A DNA stretch of 64,000 nt from Daucus carota subsp. sativus (taxonomy: Eukaryota > Streptophyta > Magnoliopsida > Apiales > Apiaceae). The translations under genes and the position numbers were made by a program. The notes under the pieces were generated by a model that did not search any database, was not told the DNA's origin, and saw nothing but the letters and a program-made list of their open reading frames with translations. This document shows positions 34,166 to 47,392 of this stretch, in pieces; position 1 is the stretch's first letter; every line of letters begins with the position of its first letter. Where the stretch lies: assembly GCF_001625215.2 (NCBI RefSeq), contig NC_030389.2:4686930-4750929 (forward strand). Direction: 5' to 3'.

Positions 34166-36112
34166 TAAATACATGTTAAAACAGTTGGATCTAAATTTAA
34201 TTTTGGCAACTATACACACAGAGGAGCTATACACACACTGGACCTATACACACGGAAACTTCACACTGAGAGCTTCACACACACAGCAACTACACAGCTT
34301 GAGAGATTCGAACGACGAAGGTCAGAAACAAGCTCGAAACAACGAATCGAGCTTCTTTATCTATCAAACCGAAGGTTCAGAAGCGAATCGAAGCAATTCG
34401 AAGCTAATCGAAGCTTATCGATTCAATTTTGTTTTGATAAATTAGGGTTTCAAAATAATCGAAGCTAATCGAAGCTGTTTTGGTTTGTTTCAGGTGATTT
34501 AGAGCAGTATTGACAGCTTAGAAGATGCTCCGCCGAATAGGTCAGTAAAATTCCGGCGAACTCTTCTTAATTTTATATTCTACAATAGAATGTTGTGAAT
34601 TAGAATAATATACAATATACAATAGAATGTTTATTATTGTTCTACAGTAGGTGATTTAGCAATGTTCGAAATACATATGTTCCACAATAGATGTAATTCT
34701 GATTATTCTATATTAGAATAATATCATTTTCATAAAACAGAGCATGTTTATTAAGTTTATAGAGTATTTTTCATTATTTTGCATCTGTAGTAGAACATAT
34801 TACAATTTCATGATGTTTGTGCTACATTAGAATAATTTCATTGTTTATAGTACATAGAGTTTTATCTTCCACAGTAGAATATATTACAAGTTTGTCAAAT
34901 TTGTTGTATATTAGAATAAATTCATTGTTTATAGTATAGATTATATTGCTTCTTTGATAGAATATGTTACTAGTTTATGAAGTTTATTCTACATTATAAT
35001 ATAGTTTATGAAATTTGTCAAATATGTTGTATATTAGAATATATTCGTTGTTTATAGTATAGATTATTTTGCTTCTTTGGTAGAATACTAGTTTATGACA
35101 AGGCTTATATATAACTTGTATTCATCAGAATAACTAGTCATAGAATGTTTTTTAGGAAATAGTCACCTTGAGTTATAATTTGGTGTTTGCTTAAGGTAAC
35201 ATCGGTTGATCCCAGTGATCATGGATTCACTTTGGAGATTGGTATACTCAAATATGTGGTATTTTAGGATTCATGGAAGCATCCATATTCTTTTTGTACT
35301 TACACTTTTTGTACTTACTCTTTTTGTACATATTCGAGCCATGCCAAAATCTGATATTTTAGAATTCATGGAAGTATCCAGTAGTACGTTGCTAGCTTAT
35401 AAATCTCTGTGAATTATTCTGAGTATTGAGTCGTGGTAAAGATATATCATTCCTCGAGCAATTCTGATTGCAATATCAAAGCGTGTATGCCAATTTAGCA
35501 CTAAACATAAAAACCTTTTGTTGTCCTTTAGTTCCACCCAAGCTTCATTTGTGGAAGATAGGTTGGATGATCAAAATAACCTTGCCATAAAAAATTCTTC
35601 TCACTAAACATATTCTTAAATAGAACTAAGTTTCCAGTATTCAGTAGCTGAGCTGAGTTTTTACATCCGGATTATGAAATGTTAGTTGACTAAATTGAAA
35701 TATGAGGAGTTTCACTGTAAAATAAAACAAGTTGTCCTGTTTTATCCATTTAGTATCAATTAAGCTTGTGTGACATTTAGTCATTGTTTCATGTTATAAT
35801 TGTATGGAACATTGTTTACAGGCACATATTTAGAGTACCTCTTTAAAGCTATTTGCTCTTTCCATATTTTAAGTCAAAGTGTATCTCTTAAGGAATAACT
35901 CAAAGTGGATCATATAAAATTATACTGGCTCTGCCTCTGGGTCATATGACAGCACAATCATTCTAATACTTTATTTATTTATTTGCATAAATTAATTAAA
36001 GTGTTTTAGGATATCTCGGTGGTGTAAGCTTTCATTTATTTGCATAAATGAAATAATTGGTTTTGATTTTCCTATTTAATCATTCTAATATCTTCACTAC
36101 TTTTATCTAAAC
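34166..36112. other. Left subterminal region of the MULE
   Basis: Probably the leader and 5'UTR introns of the Ulp1-like gene. It contains several TTCTACANTAGAA-like near-palindromes (34578-34590, 34640-34650, 34706-34720, 34867-34880) and further half-sites (TAGAATA). A TCGAAGC-rich patch lies at 34380-34470. No coding frame is supported. Confidence 0.5.
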
Positions 36113-39100
36113 ATGGCAGGTACAAGGTCGGGAGGAAAGAAATATAAATTCAAAAGTTCAGGATCTACAAAACAAGGCAAGTCGCAAAAGAGGCTTAAGC
36201 AAAATACTGATGATGAAGTAGAAGAACAGTTGAGCACATTAGTCTTTGATGATTATTGGAGGTAATAGAGTTTTGCCAAATTATACAACTGTTTTCATAA
36301 AAAATTTTCTATATTATTTTCTCTGGTCATGCTAATAATTTTTTTTCTATGTAGTTTAATCTGGAAAAGAATACCTTCAGAGAGAATAGAGGGATGTGTG
36401 TATTACCATCCTTTATCTTTTCGAAGCTATTTGACTGAAAAATCAGTTAAAAAACTGAAAAAATGGGTATCAAGACATAAAGTGTTCTCAAGCAGATATG
36501 TCTTCATTCCAATGTGCCAATCGTAAGTAAATTAACAACATGATGTTAGATATGTACTAAACATTCTTCAAACCAATTGTAATAAATTTATATTTGTTCA
36601 TGACAGAAATCACTGGAACATGCTCATTATATGCAACATTGGCGAGGATATGAATTCTGAAACAAATAGTCCATGCATGTTTTTATTGGACTCGCTGCAA
36701 ATCGGTGAAGCTACAAGACTTGAACCAAGATTAAGAGAGTAATTAAGATCTTATATTAACTACTAATTATAGTTTAATTATTTCTTATATATAAATATTA
36801 TATTGTAACATAAAATTTGATATGATGCAAACTTCAGGTTTGTGTTTCATTTATATGAATCTGGAAATCGAAAAGAATCTGCTGAGGAAATCTTCAATAT
36901 ACCATACAACATACCATCAATTCCACAACAAGAAGATGGGATTAAATGTGGTTATTACATGTTGTTTTACATGTTCAAATTCCTCACTGCTTGTCCCTAT
37001 CAATTTGACATTTCTAAGGATTACCCAGGATTTGTAAGTTCTTATTTATTGGCTTTCTGTAATCTATATGTTCGTAATCTGTGTTATGATTTATAAAATA
37101 AAATGATGTGTTAAAAACTTGTCTGTTGTAACAGATGACTGAAGATTGGTTTGATAAGGATGAATTTCAAAAATTTTATGAAGACTTGACATCAGAGAAA
37201 GAAAAGGAGTGTAGTTTATCTGACACAACTACAGATAAAAAGAAAGATGGTGAAGGAAGTAGCATTCAAAAAATTGAGAATGTGAATAATGATATGCTGC
37301 AAACAACGCCATCATATGATCTATTCAGATCTAATGATGCCCTGCCTCCACTGGTATCATACACCCCAGAAAGTTCACAAGAAGAGCAGAAAATAACTCA
37401 ATGTAAGGAATCAAACTAGTTTATATTGATCTAACATTGAGCTCCTACATCTAACATCTAGCATTAAATTATAATATATCAACATGAAGACTGGTTTTAT
37501 TATTGCTTAATCTCTATTCTGGAATGCTTTATTTTCCAATGTTTTCCTTATTCTAGACTGAACTTGCCTAACAAAACTACATATAGGAAATTAGAAATCA
37601 TTATCAAAATTATTTTGAGTCTGAGTTTAAACAAAATACAGTACGAAGAAAAAATAGTTTTGGCACCATGTAGTATAAGACACCTATTGGAGTGTAGGTG
37701 AAGTCTAACAAGGTTTCTTTGTTCTTTATAGGTGGAAAGAGGCTCCAAGTTCTAATCAGTTACTATAAAAGATACATGTTTCTATTTATATCGTAGTCTG
37801 TTGAGATGGGAAATGACACATAAAGAGCTCCTACTGCTTACTTTGTGTAGTAAGCAAACTAGTAGTTTATACTTAGTTTATGTCTTATGTCTTACTGTTA
37901 CATTGAGCTCCTACACTTTCATCGATTCCACTTTATTAAGTTTATATTCTTTAGAACTTTGTTTATTGCAAATTGCTTTAAAGAAACATAATGTTGTTCT
38001 TTAAATATGTCTCCTTGTAGGCAATAAGCCATCCCCTTTGCCAGCAATTGAAGAATCAAAGATCGAGGGTGATGTTGTCAAAAAGAAAAAGAGCATCAAA
38101 TTTAAAATCAAATCAGGGGAACAAAGAAAATCACCTAGGCTCATTGAAGCAAAGAAAAATCCTAATGACTACAGCAAGGATGAGACAAAAGTTGCTGCAG
38201 AAGAAGATGAAAGAAATTCTACAGAAGAAGAAGCTGAACCAGTCGTCATTTCTGTAGTTGATCATAATGAGGATGAAGAAAATCTGGATAGCAATAATGA
38301 AGACAAGGCTGATGAAGATGATTTTATTGAAGATGGTAAAAGCAAAAAAACAACTAAGCCTAAGAAAAAGAAGAGAAAAGCTTCAAGTCCGGTAAATAAC
38401 TTTATTATTCAACATTCTATTTCTTCTTTCACTTCATATATTAGGAACACTCTTTCATATATGTGCACACATTTGGAAACTGTATATCTTTTGATATGTG
38501 TAATTCAAATACTAAATCTTTTCCTTTAATCTGGATGATATTAGGTCAAAATGAAAAGAGCCAAGAAACGAAAAAATGTCAAAGAAGAAGAAGAAGAAAC
38601 AGAAGAAGAGGAACCAACTGAGAACATAAGAAAGCCTGAAACAGACATGCCAAATAAGATATTGTTACGTGCCTACCCGAAAACCTTCACTGATGCTATC
38701 CAGGCATTGACAGAAGATCAGAAAAAATGGGTGACTGAAGCGGGATTTGGCCCTCTCTTATCATTTGCAATGAGAAAAGTTCCGCACTCAATGTGTGTGA
38801 ATATAATTTGGTGGTATGATTTGACTGAGGATGAGATGATCTTCAGTAAACAAAGGGTGAAGATCACAGAGCAAGATGTGGCTGATACCCTTGGGCTGCC
38901 AAAAGGAGAGAAAGAAATCTGTTTCAAAAAAGGCAAAGTTAATAGAGACAAATTCTCTAGATGGAGGGCACAATTTCCTGACAAAGATGGAAATAGAATC
39001 ACAGAGTTGACCGTGTATGAGGCGATAACAAGATCTAGAGTGGTGGATCTTCATTTCAAACAAAACTTCATGATTCTAATGATGAATCTGTTTGTATACA

Positions 39101-42100
39101 CAAACAACAGCTCTTTCGTTTGTCAAGATGTTTTGGGATTTGAAGACGAGTTTGAAAACGCAAGCCACTACAATTGGTGCAAGCTTGTGGTTGAATCTCT
39201 TCGATCTACTCATGAGGAATGGTGGGATGATCCTCAGAAAAAGTACTACACTGGTTCACTAGTGTTCCTCCTTGTAAGTAAACATATAATATTAATAATT
39301 CATACTTGTACTTAATATCTATTGTGCATTGATTTTAAATAACAATGTTTGCAGTTCTTCTACCTTGACCGAAGCGTCCATACTGAATACAGAGCAGAAA
39401 GGACAAGGCCTGTATTCATTGGTTGGAGGGATTCACTGATTGAGAATAGAAACAGAAGTGAATCCATTGATGGAACATTTATGAGAGGAGAAATTGTAAG
39501 TTCATTTGTCCAATTAATATAATTCTCAACCGATTTCTTTGAAAGATTGTGATTAAATTTTGTTTTTGAAATACATTTCAGGTTGGACCATTGCACAATC
39601 CAAACACTGGAGAGAGACAGAGTACTAGAAACGTATCAGCTGAAGAACATAGGCACCAGGTAAGAATGACAAACACATCATAAACTACATTCTCAATATA
39701 AACATATGTGATAAGTAAACTACAGTTCTCATATGTTATTGAACTTTGAAAATATAGGATGAAAATCATGAAAATGAGGAGGCTGCAATTTTGAAATTGG
39801 GTAAAAACAAAGGAAAGTTACCAGCTGAAGAATTTGTGGATGTAAACTTCTCAATTCTATTCTCTAAATATTATTTTAATTTATTTGGATTTCATGTTCT
39901 ATATTAAAATAAAGTTTATGTTCTATAGTACAATAGTAAATTTGTGCTTCCAAAGTATGCTCGATTTAATTGATAATTAAACTGCATCAATCTTATGCTT
40001 TTATTAACAACATAAATATGTCTTCTCTTACAGATATTTCAAGAAGGTGAGAATTTTAAAACACCAAAAGAAACCTTAAGGGGAGTAGAAATGATTCCAC
40101 AAGATTTCAAGGAAGATGAAACTTATTCTGGAATCATGTCTGTGGCGAGAGATATTAAGTACACGTATGAAGATAATGAAATTATCACTGAAGAGGTACA
40201 AACCTTTTTTTTATAATTCTATAAAATCTAGTTTGTCTTGTGTAATTATATAAAGTTTTGAATAATGTTATTATGTCTTTGAAACTAGGAAATGATGTCA
40301 CAAGTTGATAAAGACATCAAAGAATTGGAATTTGTGTATGAGAAATGCAAAAACAACTTGAAGCTGGCAAATGACCTCTTCCCAAACCACCCTAGCTTGA
40401 AGCTGTATGAAGACAGATTTGCGAAAATGTATCAACCACAAAGTCAGGAAGAAGAAGAACAACAAAGGTATTATAACAACACTTAGAATATAATGTAATT
40501 TTTGTGATTGTTTACTTTGATAATTGTATGATTCAATATTCTTATTTATCATATGTCATTCTCTTCTATTCTAGTTATCATTAAAAAATAATTCAAGTGA
40601 CAATAATATAATTTGAAAAACAGAATTGAACCAGAGAGTGACAGAGACCCAGAATGGCCTTACTACACGAACAAGGACTGGAAAACAATCGATATTTTAG
40701 CGCTTCCAAAATACGATAGAGCATATAACAAAATGATTGATATCGATGATTTCCTTGGTGATCTAACATTGGGTGGTGAACGTATTGATTTTGATAGATT
40801 TGAAAGAGAAGGTGACACTGAATATAATCCAGGAAGACTGAGGAGAGAGGTAAAGGTCGGAGACTCCAAAAAATCACCATTTCTTGATCGCACAATTGAC
40901 TTCAACAAGCAAAAGATTACAAAGGCAGAGGAGGAGGTGTGGAATTGGATCACAGTAGATACATCAGATGCAACGTATGTTTTCACTAACATATTTGATT
41001 AAATTAAAAATTACTTCATTACTAAATCTATGCAGTGCTTTTAAGTATGAATAATATAATGTTAATGCAGCCAAATTATTTTCTTCTGGGAGGATGTAAT
41101 TTGCATGAGCTACCAGATTAAAACTTTTCAATTCAATGAAAAAATATCAACTGCTGTCATGGATGTATATGCGACAATCCTGAATGAAGATGAAAAATAT
41201 AGATCCCCAGACTCGCCACACCGGTTCTTTTGCAACACTAGTATCACGGTATGCTACTAGACGAAATATTTTAGACAACATGAAAGTCTTTAATAATCTG
41301 TAATATGCACTGATTTATATTAACTTCTATAGTTTATATTAACTTGAGTTTGTTTGTACAATACAGGGGATGTCATTGACAAAAAGGAACCATGTTGAAA
41401 CTCCTGAAGAGGCTAAAGCAAAGTATAGAAGGTTTTGTTCAAGATTAAATATATGGCTTCTAAAACATGATACAAAAATTGATGATATCGATCTGGTACA
41501 TTCTAAATCATTTAATATATAATTTCTGTTTCACACAAAAACACGAACATAGATAGACTAAATTATATATTTCACATTTATTTATGCAGATATTTTTCCC
41601 AATCCATGATGTAGACCACTATTATGTTGTCTGTTTCAACATTAAAAATCCATCAGTAGAGATCATTGACAACAATAGAATTGCAGATGGCACCAATGCA
41701 GTCTATGATGGATTACCGGAATGCTTGGTATTTTTCTACTTTTATTTGTAAATATTAATTGTGTTATATGTATTGACCATAAATTTGTTTTCAGCAACAA
41801 CATTTTGTGAGCTACTTGGAAACAAGCAGTCCGGCCAAGAGTAAACAGTTGGGCAGCGTTTCAATTGTTCGACTAGATATGAAATGGCGAACAATGTATA
41901 ACAAGGTGGATTCTGGAGTGTTTGCCATTAACCATATGGAAACCTACAAAGGCAATGGATTGAGGAACTGGGAATGCAAATTTGCATATGAAAAGGTAAG
42001 ACCATTCCATATCTGATTTGAGTTGTATAATAATTAAATTATAGTATCACCAAAATGCTATTTAGATACTTTACTCTAATACTATTGGTATTCAGTGTTC

Positions 42101-42305
42101 TACTATCTATTCAGTTCTAGAATACTTTATGATCCAGACAAACTAACTAGTTTAAATGATCAATATATTGATGCAGGGAGTTCAACAGAAAAAACAGCTG
42201 GAGAAGGCACGCCAGATTTATGCCTCAAAGATTATATATTCACCAATAAATCTGTACAAAAACAAAATGGTGAATGAGATCAAGTCGTTGTGTCAACCAA
42301 GATGA
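36113..42305 (+). CDS. MULE-borne Ulp1-like protein with two C48-type domains and a plant-mobile-like core
   Basis: Eighteen exons (36113-36261, 36355-36522, 36607-36738, 36838-37033, 37135-37402, 38021-38391, 38545-39273, 39355-39495, 39582-39659, 39758-39841, 40034-40195, 40289-40467, 40624-40974, 41071-41248, 41367-41495, 41590-41727, 41795-41995, 42177-42305) join without a break to 1260 residues. Domain 1 (about 60-220) is a Ulp1/SENP cysteine protease with His108 (NHW), Asp134 (LLDS), Gln181 and Cys187 at Ulp1 spacing. An acidic/Lys-rich linker leads to a mobile-domain-like core (about 440-720: GFGPLLSF, IIWWYDL, VADTLGLPKGE). Domain 2 (about 1100-1215) keeps His1115 and Asp1132, but Ser1191 replaces the catalytic Cys (VDSGVFAI) and the Gln is absent. 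Ulp1-like genes are known MULE passengers (Kaonashi type). If intron 5 were retained, a short 94-codon end would give a separate protease. Confidence 0.8.
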
Positions 42306-43702
42306 ATAGTAGTGGTCTTTGAAAGTACTTGTCTTAGAAAATACTTGTCTTTGAAAATGATGTGAATAGTGAGGTGAAGCAAGTACTTATTTTTGAAAGT
42401 GATGTGAATACTCATTGTTTGCTGTTATAATGGTATGGAACAGTGTTTAGAGGCACATATTTAGAGTACAGCTTTAAAACTATTTGCTGTTTGAAAGTGA
42501 TTGTGAATAGTGATCAACTGCTAGTAACAATGATGCAGATTTTTACTCTCTTGTAATGTCTGTTTTCATTTGCTACATATTGGATTATGATGCGAGAAAT
42601 TTTAAAAGAAATATTCTCTTGTAATGTCTGTTTTGCTCTATCTATCATTCTATATATAAAATAATCATTGTTATGTACTAACTTGTGTTGATCTTCATAT
42701 GGATTGTAAGTTATTAAAAATGGATAGTAAGCTAATAATAGTAAGTTAATAATAGTATTCTTTAGTGGAATCATTATATTTTACCAAAACCAAAAAACCT
42801 ACATTGTTCACATCAATATTCAATAGTAGAATAATTTAATTTATTAAAAAGAATTTTGGTTTTGACTGTAATACATCTAAATTTTAGTAAGCTAATAATA
42901 GTAAGTTAATAATAGTATTCTTTAGTGGAATCATTATATTTTACCAAAACCAAAAAACCTACATTGTTCACATCAATATTCAATAGTAGAATAATTTAAT
43001 TTATTAAAAAGAATTTTGGTTTTGACTGTAATACATCTAAATTTTAGTAAGTTAATATTAGTAAGTTAATAATAGTATTCTTTAGTGGAATCATTATATT
43101 TTACCTAAACCAAAAAACGTTCACATCAATATTCAATAGTAGAATAATTTAATTTATTAAAAAGAATTTTGGTTTTCACTGTAATACACTTACATTTTTA
43201 TAATGTTCTACACTAGAATCATAGTTTACATGATACCCTAGAAACAGGCCAAGCCTCAAGGGATGGTACATTAAGCCAAATAATTTACATGATCTTTACT
43301 CCGAAATACCATGTGAATCACAAGGCATCCCTCCTACTCATCTCGTATATGCAGCCTCTCTATGGCAGCCTGCCAAAAGATTACAACCTGGTCTTTAGCT
43401 TGTGCATTCAAGTACATATATAGAATCTGTATAGCCTAGCAAGTTTGGTCAAGCAAATTCATATCTATGCCATTAAAGCCAATTGAAAAATAATCCATAG
43501 TTACATCTCCACCGTGAGAAGACATTGGTATAAAATCAGAGTTTCAAACAATCATTCTTGCTTAGTAAAATTTGTAATTTAATCTCATGAACAAAGTAAA
43601 ATTTGTTCATTTACACTGCAAAATATATTAAGAACTATAAACTTGACAAATCCACATTTTTGCTTCAATCCTTGTTTCTTCTTGTCCGATGATCCATGCA
43701 AA
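42306..43702. other. Spacer between convergent MULE genes
   Basis: 3' flanks of the Ulp1-like and FAR1-like genes. It holds the 160-bp tandem array and one TTCTACACTAGAA palindrome (43206-43218). No gene is seen. Confidence 0.6.
42726..43198. repeat. 160-bp tandem array, about three copies
   Basis: Units start AGTAAGCTAATAATAGTAAG at 42726 and 42886 and, with a small change, at 43046. The first two are nearly identical. The third has a short deletion and a few substitutions. Each unit includes CAATAGTAGAATAATTT, a half-site of the palindrome found elsewhere in the MULE. Confidence 0.92.
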
Positions 43703-46700
43703 CTAGCTGATTATTCCTAAAAACAGATATATGGAAATAAGTTATTAATTGAAATCAATCTATAAGTTTCAATTACCATTAGATAAAAATATTTAACAAG
43801 CATAATTGCAGAGAACTTTAAATTGCATAATACCTGTATTGATGGTCTGGTTAGTGCTAATATTGTCGACAGAAATATTAGCAGCTTGCATGATTGGATT
43901 TTGCATCTTCTTCTTCGGGCAAGTACGTGAATCGTGATATCCTTCCAGCATACAGAATTTGCACACCCTTAATTTCCTCTTCTTTCCATCACAACTTTTT
44001 TCTGCAGGACCAACAAGTCTTTTTCGGCTACCTTTATTATTACTTTGGAGTGGTGGATGAACAGTGGTTATAGTTGAAGGTCTCACTCCGAAACATTCTT
44101 CTAGCATATCTTCTTTTGTAGCTCTCGAACTTTCAAATTTTTCTTCAACCCTTATTTTCAAACTATTCATCTCATCAAACAAAAACTGCATACCATCACC
44201 ATTGTTTGAAACATATTCAATGCATCCTTGGAACACAGTCCATACTTTTTTTGACATATCCCTAATGTTCTGTACATTAGTACTTTCCATCACATCTGAA
44301 AATTTTGATTTACAAAATCTGTCCTCTGCATTTCTCATCCAGCGACTACACAAATACTGATGTGGAATTCGTTCAACACCCCATAGACCCAAACAGTAGA
44401 AACAATGCCGACAAAGGTATCCCACTCTAGTAAAAAGCTTGCAAGAACAATCCACATTGTTTGTCAAGAACGAAAACTGAACCTCGAAATACTTCTCATC
44501 ATAAGTTTTATCACGTACAATATACGTACTAACACCATCAGCAACAATTGGCTGTCCAGCCAAACTAATATGAAAACAACTAGCTTTAATCTGTTTTTGA
44601 ACCTTGTAAAACATTGTACGAGTGTAAAGCTGGGCTGCTTCCTTTTCAATTTCTTTTTCAGTGATAGTTTTAGGAATACATCTATCTCCATCATTAAGTT
44701 TTTTATTTTCATAAATCTGTTTCTCAATGGCACTCTCATAGCATATATAGAACTCTGACAGTGTGTCTCCCCTCTGCACAAAATGATTAAAGAAAAAGTT
44801 ACTACTTTCTGACCTTGATGTCGTTCTCAGCAACGCTCCCATGGGCTTGTCCCGAAAAAAGGCAGGAATCCACGATTCTCTCATAAGGTACATTTCATTC
44901 AACCATACATGTTCACTCAATCCAAACTCATCCAACACAGAATTCCAACCTTGTTCAAATTCAGATATCGTCAAATGTGATGACCAAACAAATTTATTAA
45001 GTTTCTCCATAAAACCAGATTCCGCACAAAAAACAGGACCAACCTATAATAAAAATATTATTTTTAATGGTTTTATACAAATGAGAAGCTATTTCTAACA
45101 CACAACAGATAATCGAATTAAGTAGATAATGTACAACTAATCTATTCCTCTAATAGAATAAATGATAAAATATAATAACTCAAATCATACTAATGAGTAA
45201 CTATATTACCAACAAACATATAACAGAAACAAGTAAATCAAAATCATTTAATTTCCACAAGGCAGATGTATTTGATTACCTTAGCTGTAAACTTTTGCAT
45301 TATATGCCACATGCAATATCGATGAATTGAATTAGGGAATATCTTGTTGATAGCAACTTTCATAGCCGGGCATTGATCAGTGATAATACATTTTGGTGCC
45401 TGCTGAAAGACTTTCAAAAACATCTCGCACACCCATGTAAAATTTGTCGAATCCTCGTGATTAAGCAAAGCAGATGCAAAGGTAACACTTTTCCAATGAT
45501 TGTCAACACCTATAAATGGTACAAAAACCATGCCATACCTACAATTACACAATATAAATTATACAAAAGCAGAGGTGAAACAATGAAACAAAGATTATAA
45601 ACTTATACAAATATAAAACTAACATACTTATTTGTGCGATAAGTTGCATCAAAAGAGACCACATCACCAAACACTTCATAACTTTGGCGTCCTGGAATAT
45701 CAGCCCAAAATAGACGAGTAAGATGACCATCCGAATCTGTTTCATACTCATAAGAAAATCCAGCATCTGATGTCTCTCGCTTATTTTGGAATTTTTGAAG
45801 CAACATATCCGCATCATGCTTTCCAATATACAACTTAATATCCCTTACCCAATTCTGAAAATCTGTAGCAGTTGCCCCTATATCAGTGTAGGAACCGGCT
45901 ATAGATTTATAGAGGCTATGCGCTCTATGAGCACCAATATTTGATTTAGCAGCATCTAAAATGAATCGACGTTGAAGTGAGGAAATAGTTCGATTGATAC
46001 GAAGAAATTGCTTTCCAGATGTGGATGCTAAAGGATGATTGTGACCTTCAACAAAACAAGATATTATATATTGATTAAAACCACCATATTTCAGTTGAAC
46101 CTTTGCTTCACATTGACATTTTTTTGTAACTGTCCTTCTTCGCCTTCTTACATCAACTCCTGCAGTGCTTGAGACAAGAGACAAATCCGAATTACTATCA
46201 GATTCTTTCGACATAGAAGTTTCATGATTACCCCCCTTCGAACACACAAAATACTTGTAAACTACAATACCATCTCTGACTTTTTGTGATGACTTGCGAA
46301 TATCGAAACCACCTTGCCTCCCATATTCAGCATAAAACTTAAAACATGTTTCAATATCTCTAAAAATCTGACCAGAATAAGGCTTCACTTTGTTGTCATC
46401 AACCTTCGGTATCCATAATCCACTACTACTGCTAAACGAATCATCAAAACCTTCGATAAAATTCTCAACCTCATCATCACGAGCACACTCAACAGTGAAA
46501 TCATTGTTATTAGCAGTGGAATCAACTTGTAAATCACTGTATCTATTGCAACTGTTATGTAAATTTCCTGGTCAGAAGAAAACTATAATTCAATAAAAAG
46601 TAGAATAAAATTGCATTCAAAACAAACTAAACACTTAATTTCCACTATCTATGATTCTCTAGTAGCATAAAAAAAAATTATAAGTTCAATAATATAACTA

Positions 46701-46991
46701 TAAGGACTCATATCTACTATACTTTAGCTGTACAACTCAAACATGTAATCTGATATTAAGTCAATCAACACTTAAAAGATACCTCACAGTATTCAGAATC
46801 CACAACACAAACAAAAATAAATATAAACTTTCAAAAACAACTACCAGTGCAAGTAGAATCACAGATTTTAAGAAGTACAAATCTACTAATTATATTAGCT
46901 AAACACAATGAAATTGAAGATAAATACCGGATCATAATTGGATCTCAAATTTTGATTTAATGATATTACCTTGATTCGAAGAAGACGCCAT
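43703..46991 (-). CDS. FAR1/FRS-type MULE transposase, apparently intact
   Basis: Five exons (46970-46991, 45628-46567, 45280-45538, 43834-45043, 43703-43716) give 814 residues. After an acidic N-terminus comes a FAR1 DNA-binding domain (FKFYAEYGRQGGFDIRKSSQ ... CQCEAKV ... EGHNHPL). The MULE catalytic domain follows, with Asp314 (VVSFDATYRTNKYG), Asp375 (CIITDQCPAM) and Glu486 (SRSESSNFFF), the expected D-D-E set. Then come a SWIM zinc finger C605-x-C607-x9-C617-x-H619 (CSCKLFTRVGYLCRHC) and a knuckle-like CKFCMLEGYHDSRTC near the end. No stop or frameshift interrupts it. A domesticated FAR1/FRS transcription factor would look similar, but its place between inverted repeats argues for a transposase. 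The last coding exon is only 14 nt. Confidence 0.85.
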
Positions 46992-47392
46992 TGTTACTTT
47001 ACTGTGTTTGACAGAGAGAGGGAGGAGAGAGTGCAGAGGGGAGAGTGCAGAGCGGGGAGGGGTGAGGCACGGAGGCGAGGGAGCGGTTTTGCTGCAGTGA
47101 CACTGACGGAGGGAGTGGGTATGGTTTGGGGAGGGAGTGTGTAGTTGGTTATGAATCAACTGTATCAATTAAGTGTAAGCATTTATTATTATTTTTATTA
47201 TTATTTTATTTATTATTATTTATGATATTCCAAAATAGAATAATCTTCAATTTTCTTTTCTCTCCTATCTTCCTCTCTTTTTTTCTCTTCATTCTCTCTT
47301 CCTCCACTTGTCTCTACAATGTGTTTGCTCATGGTGGAGGAGGAGGAACACAATGACAGCAACACGAAGCCCGAGAAGGCGATCTTGTCGCG
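46992..47392. other. Upstream of the transposase gene
   Basis: A GAGAG-rich leader directly before the transposase ATG, then an ATT-rich tract. No TIR-like sequence is seen here, so the transposase is not a separate nested MULE as far as I can tell. Confidence 0.5.

Noticed and set aside
37135-37419. End of the protease gene at a stop after exon 5
   Set aside because: Possible if intron 5 is retained, but a good donor (AAT|GTAAGG) and acceptor (TTGTAG|GC) keep the frame into the Lys/Glu-rich exon 6, so one long gene was preferred.
42726-43198. CRISPR-like or satellite array
   Set aside because: Units are contiguous without spacers and only three in number; a simple tandem duplication in a plant transposon.
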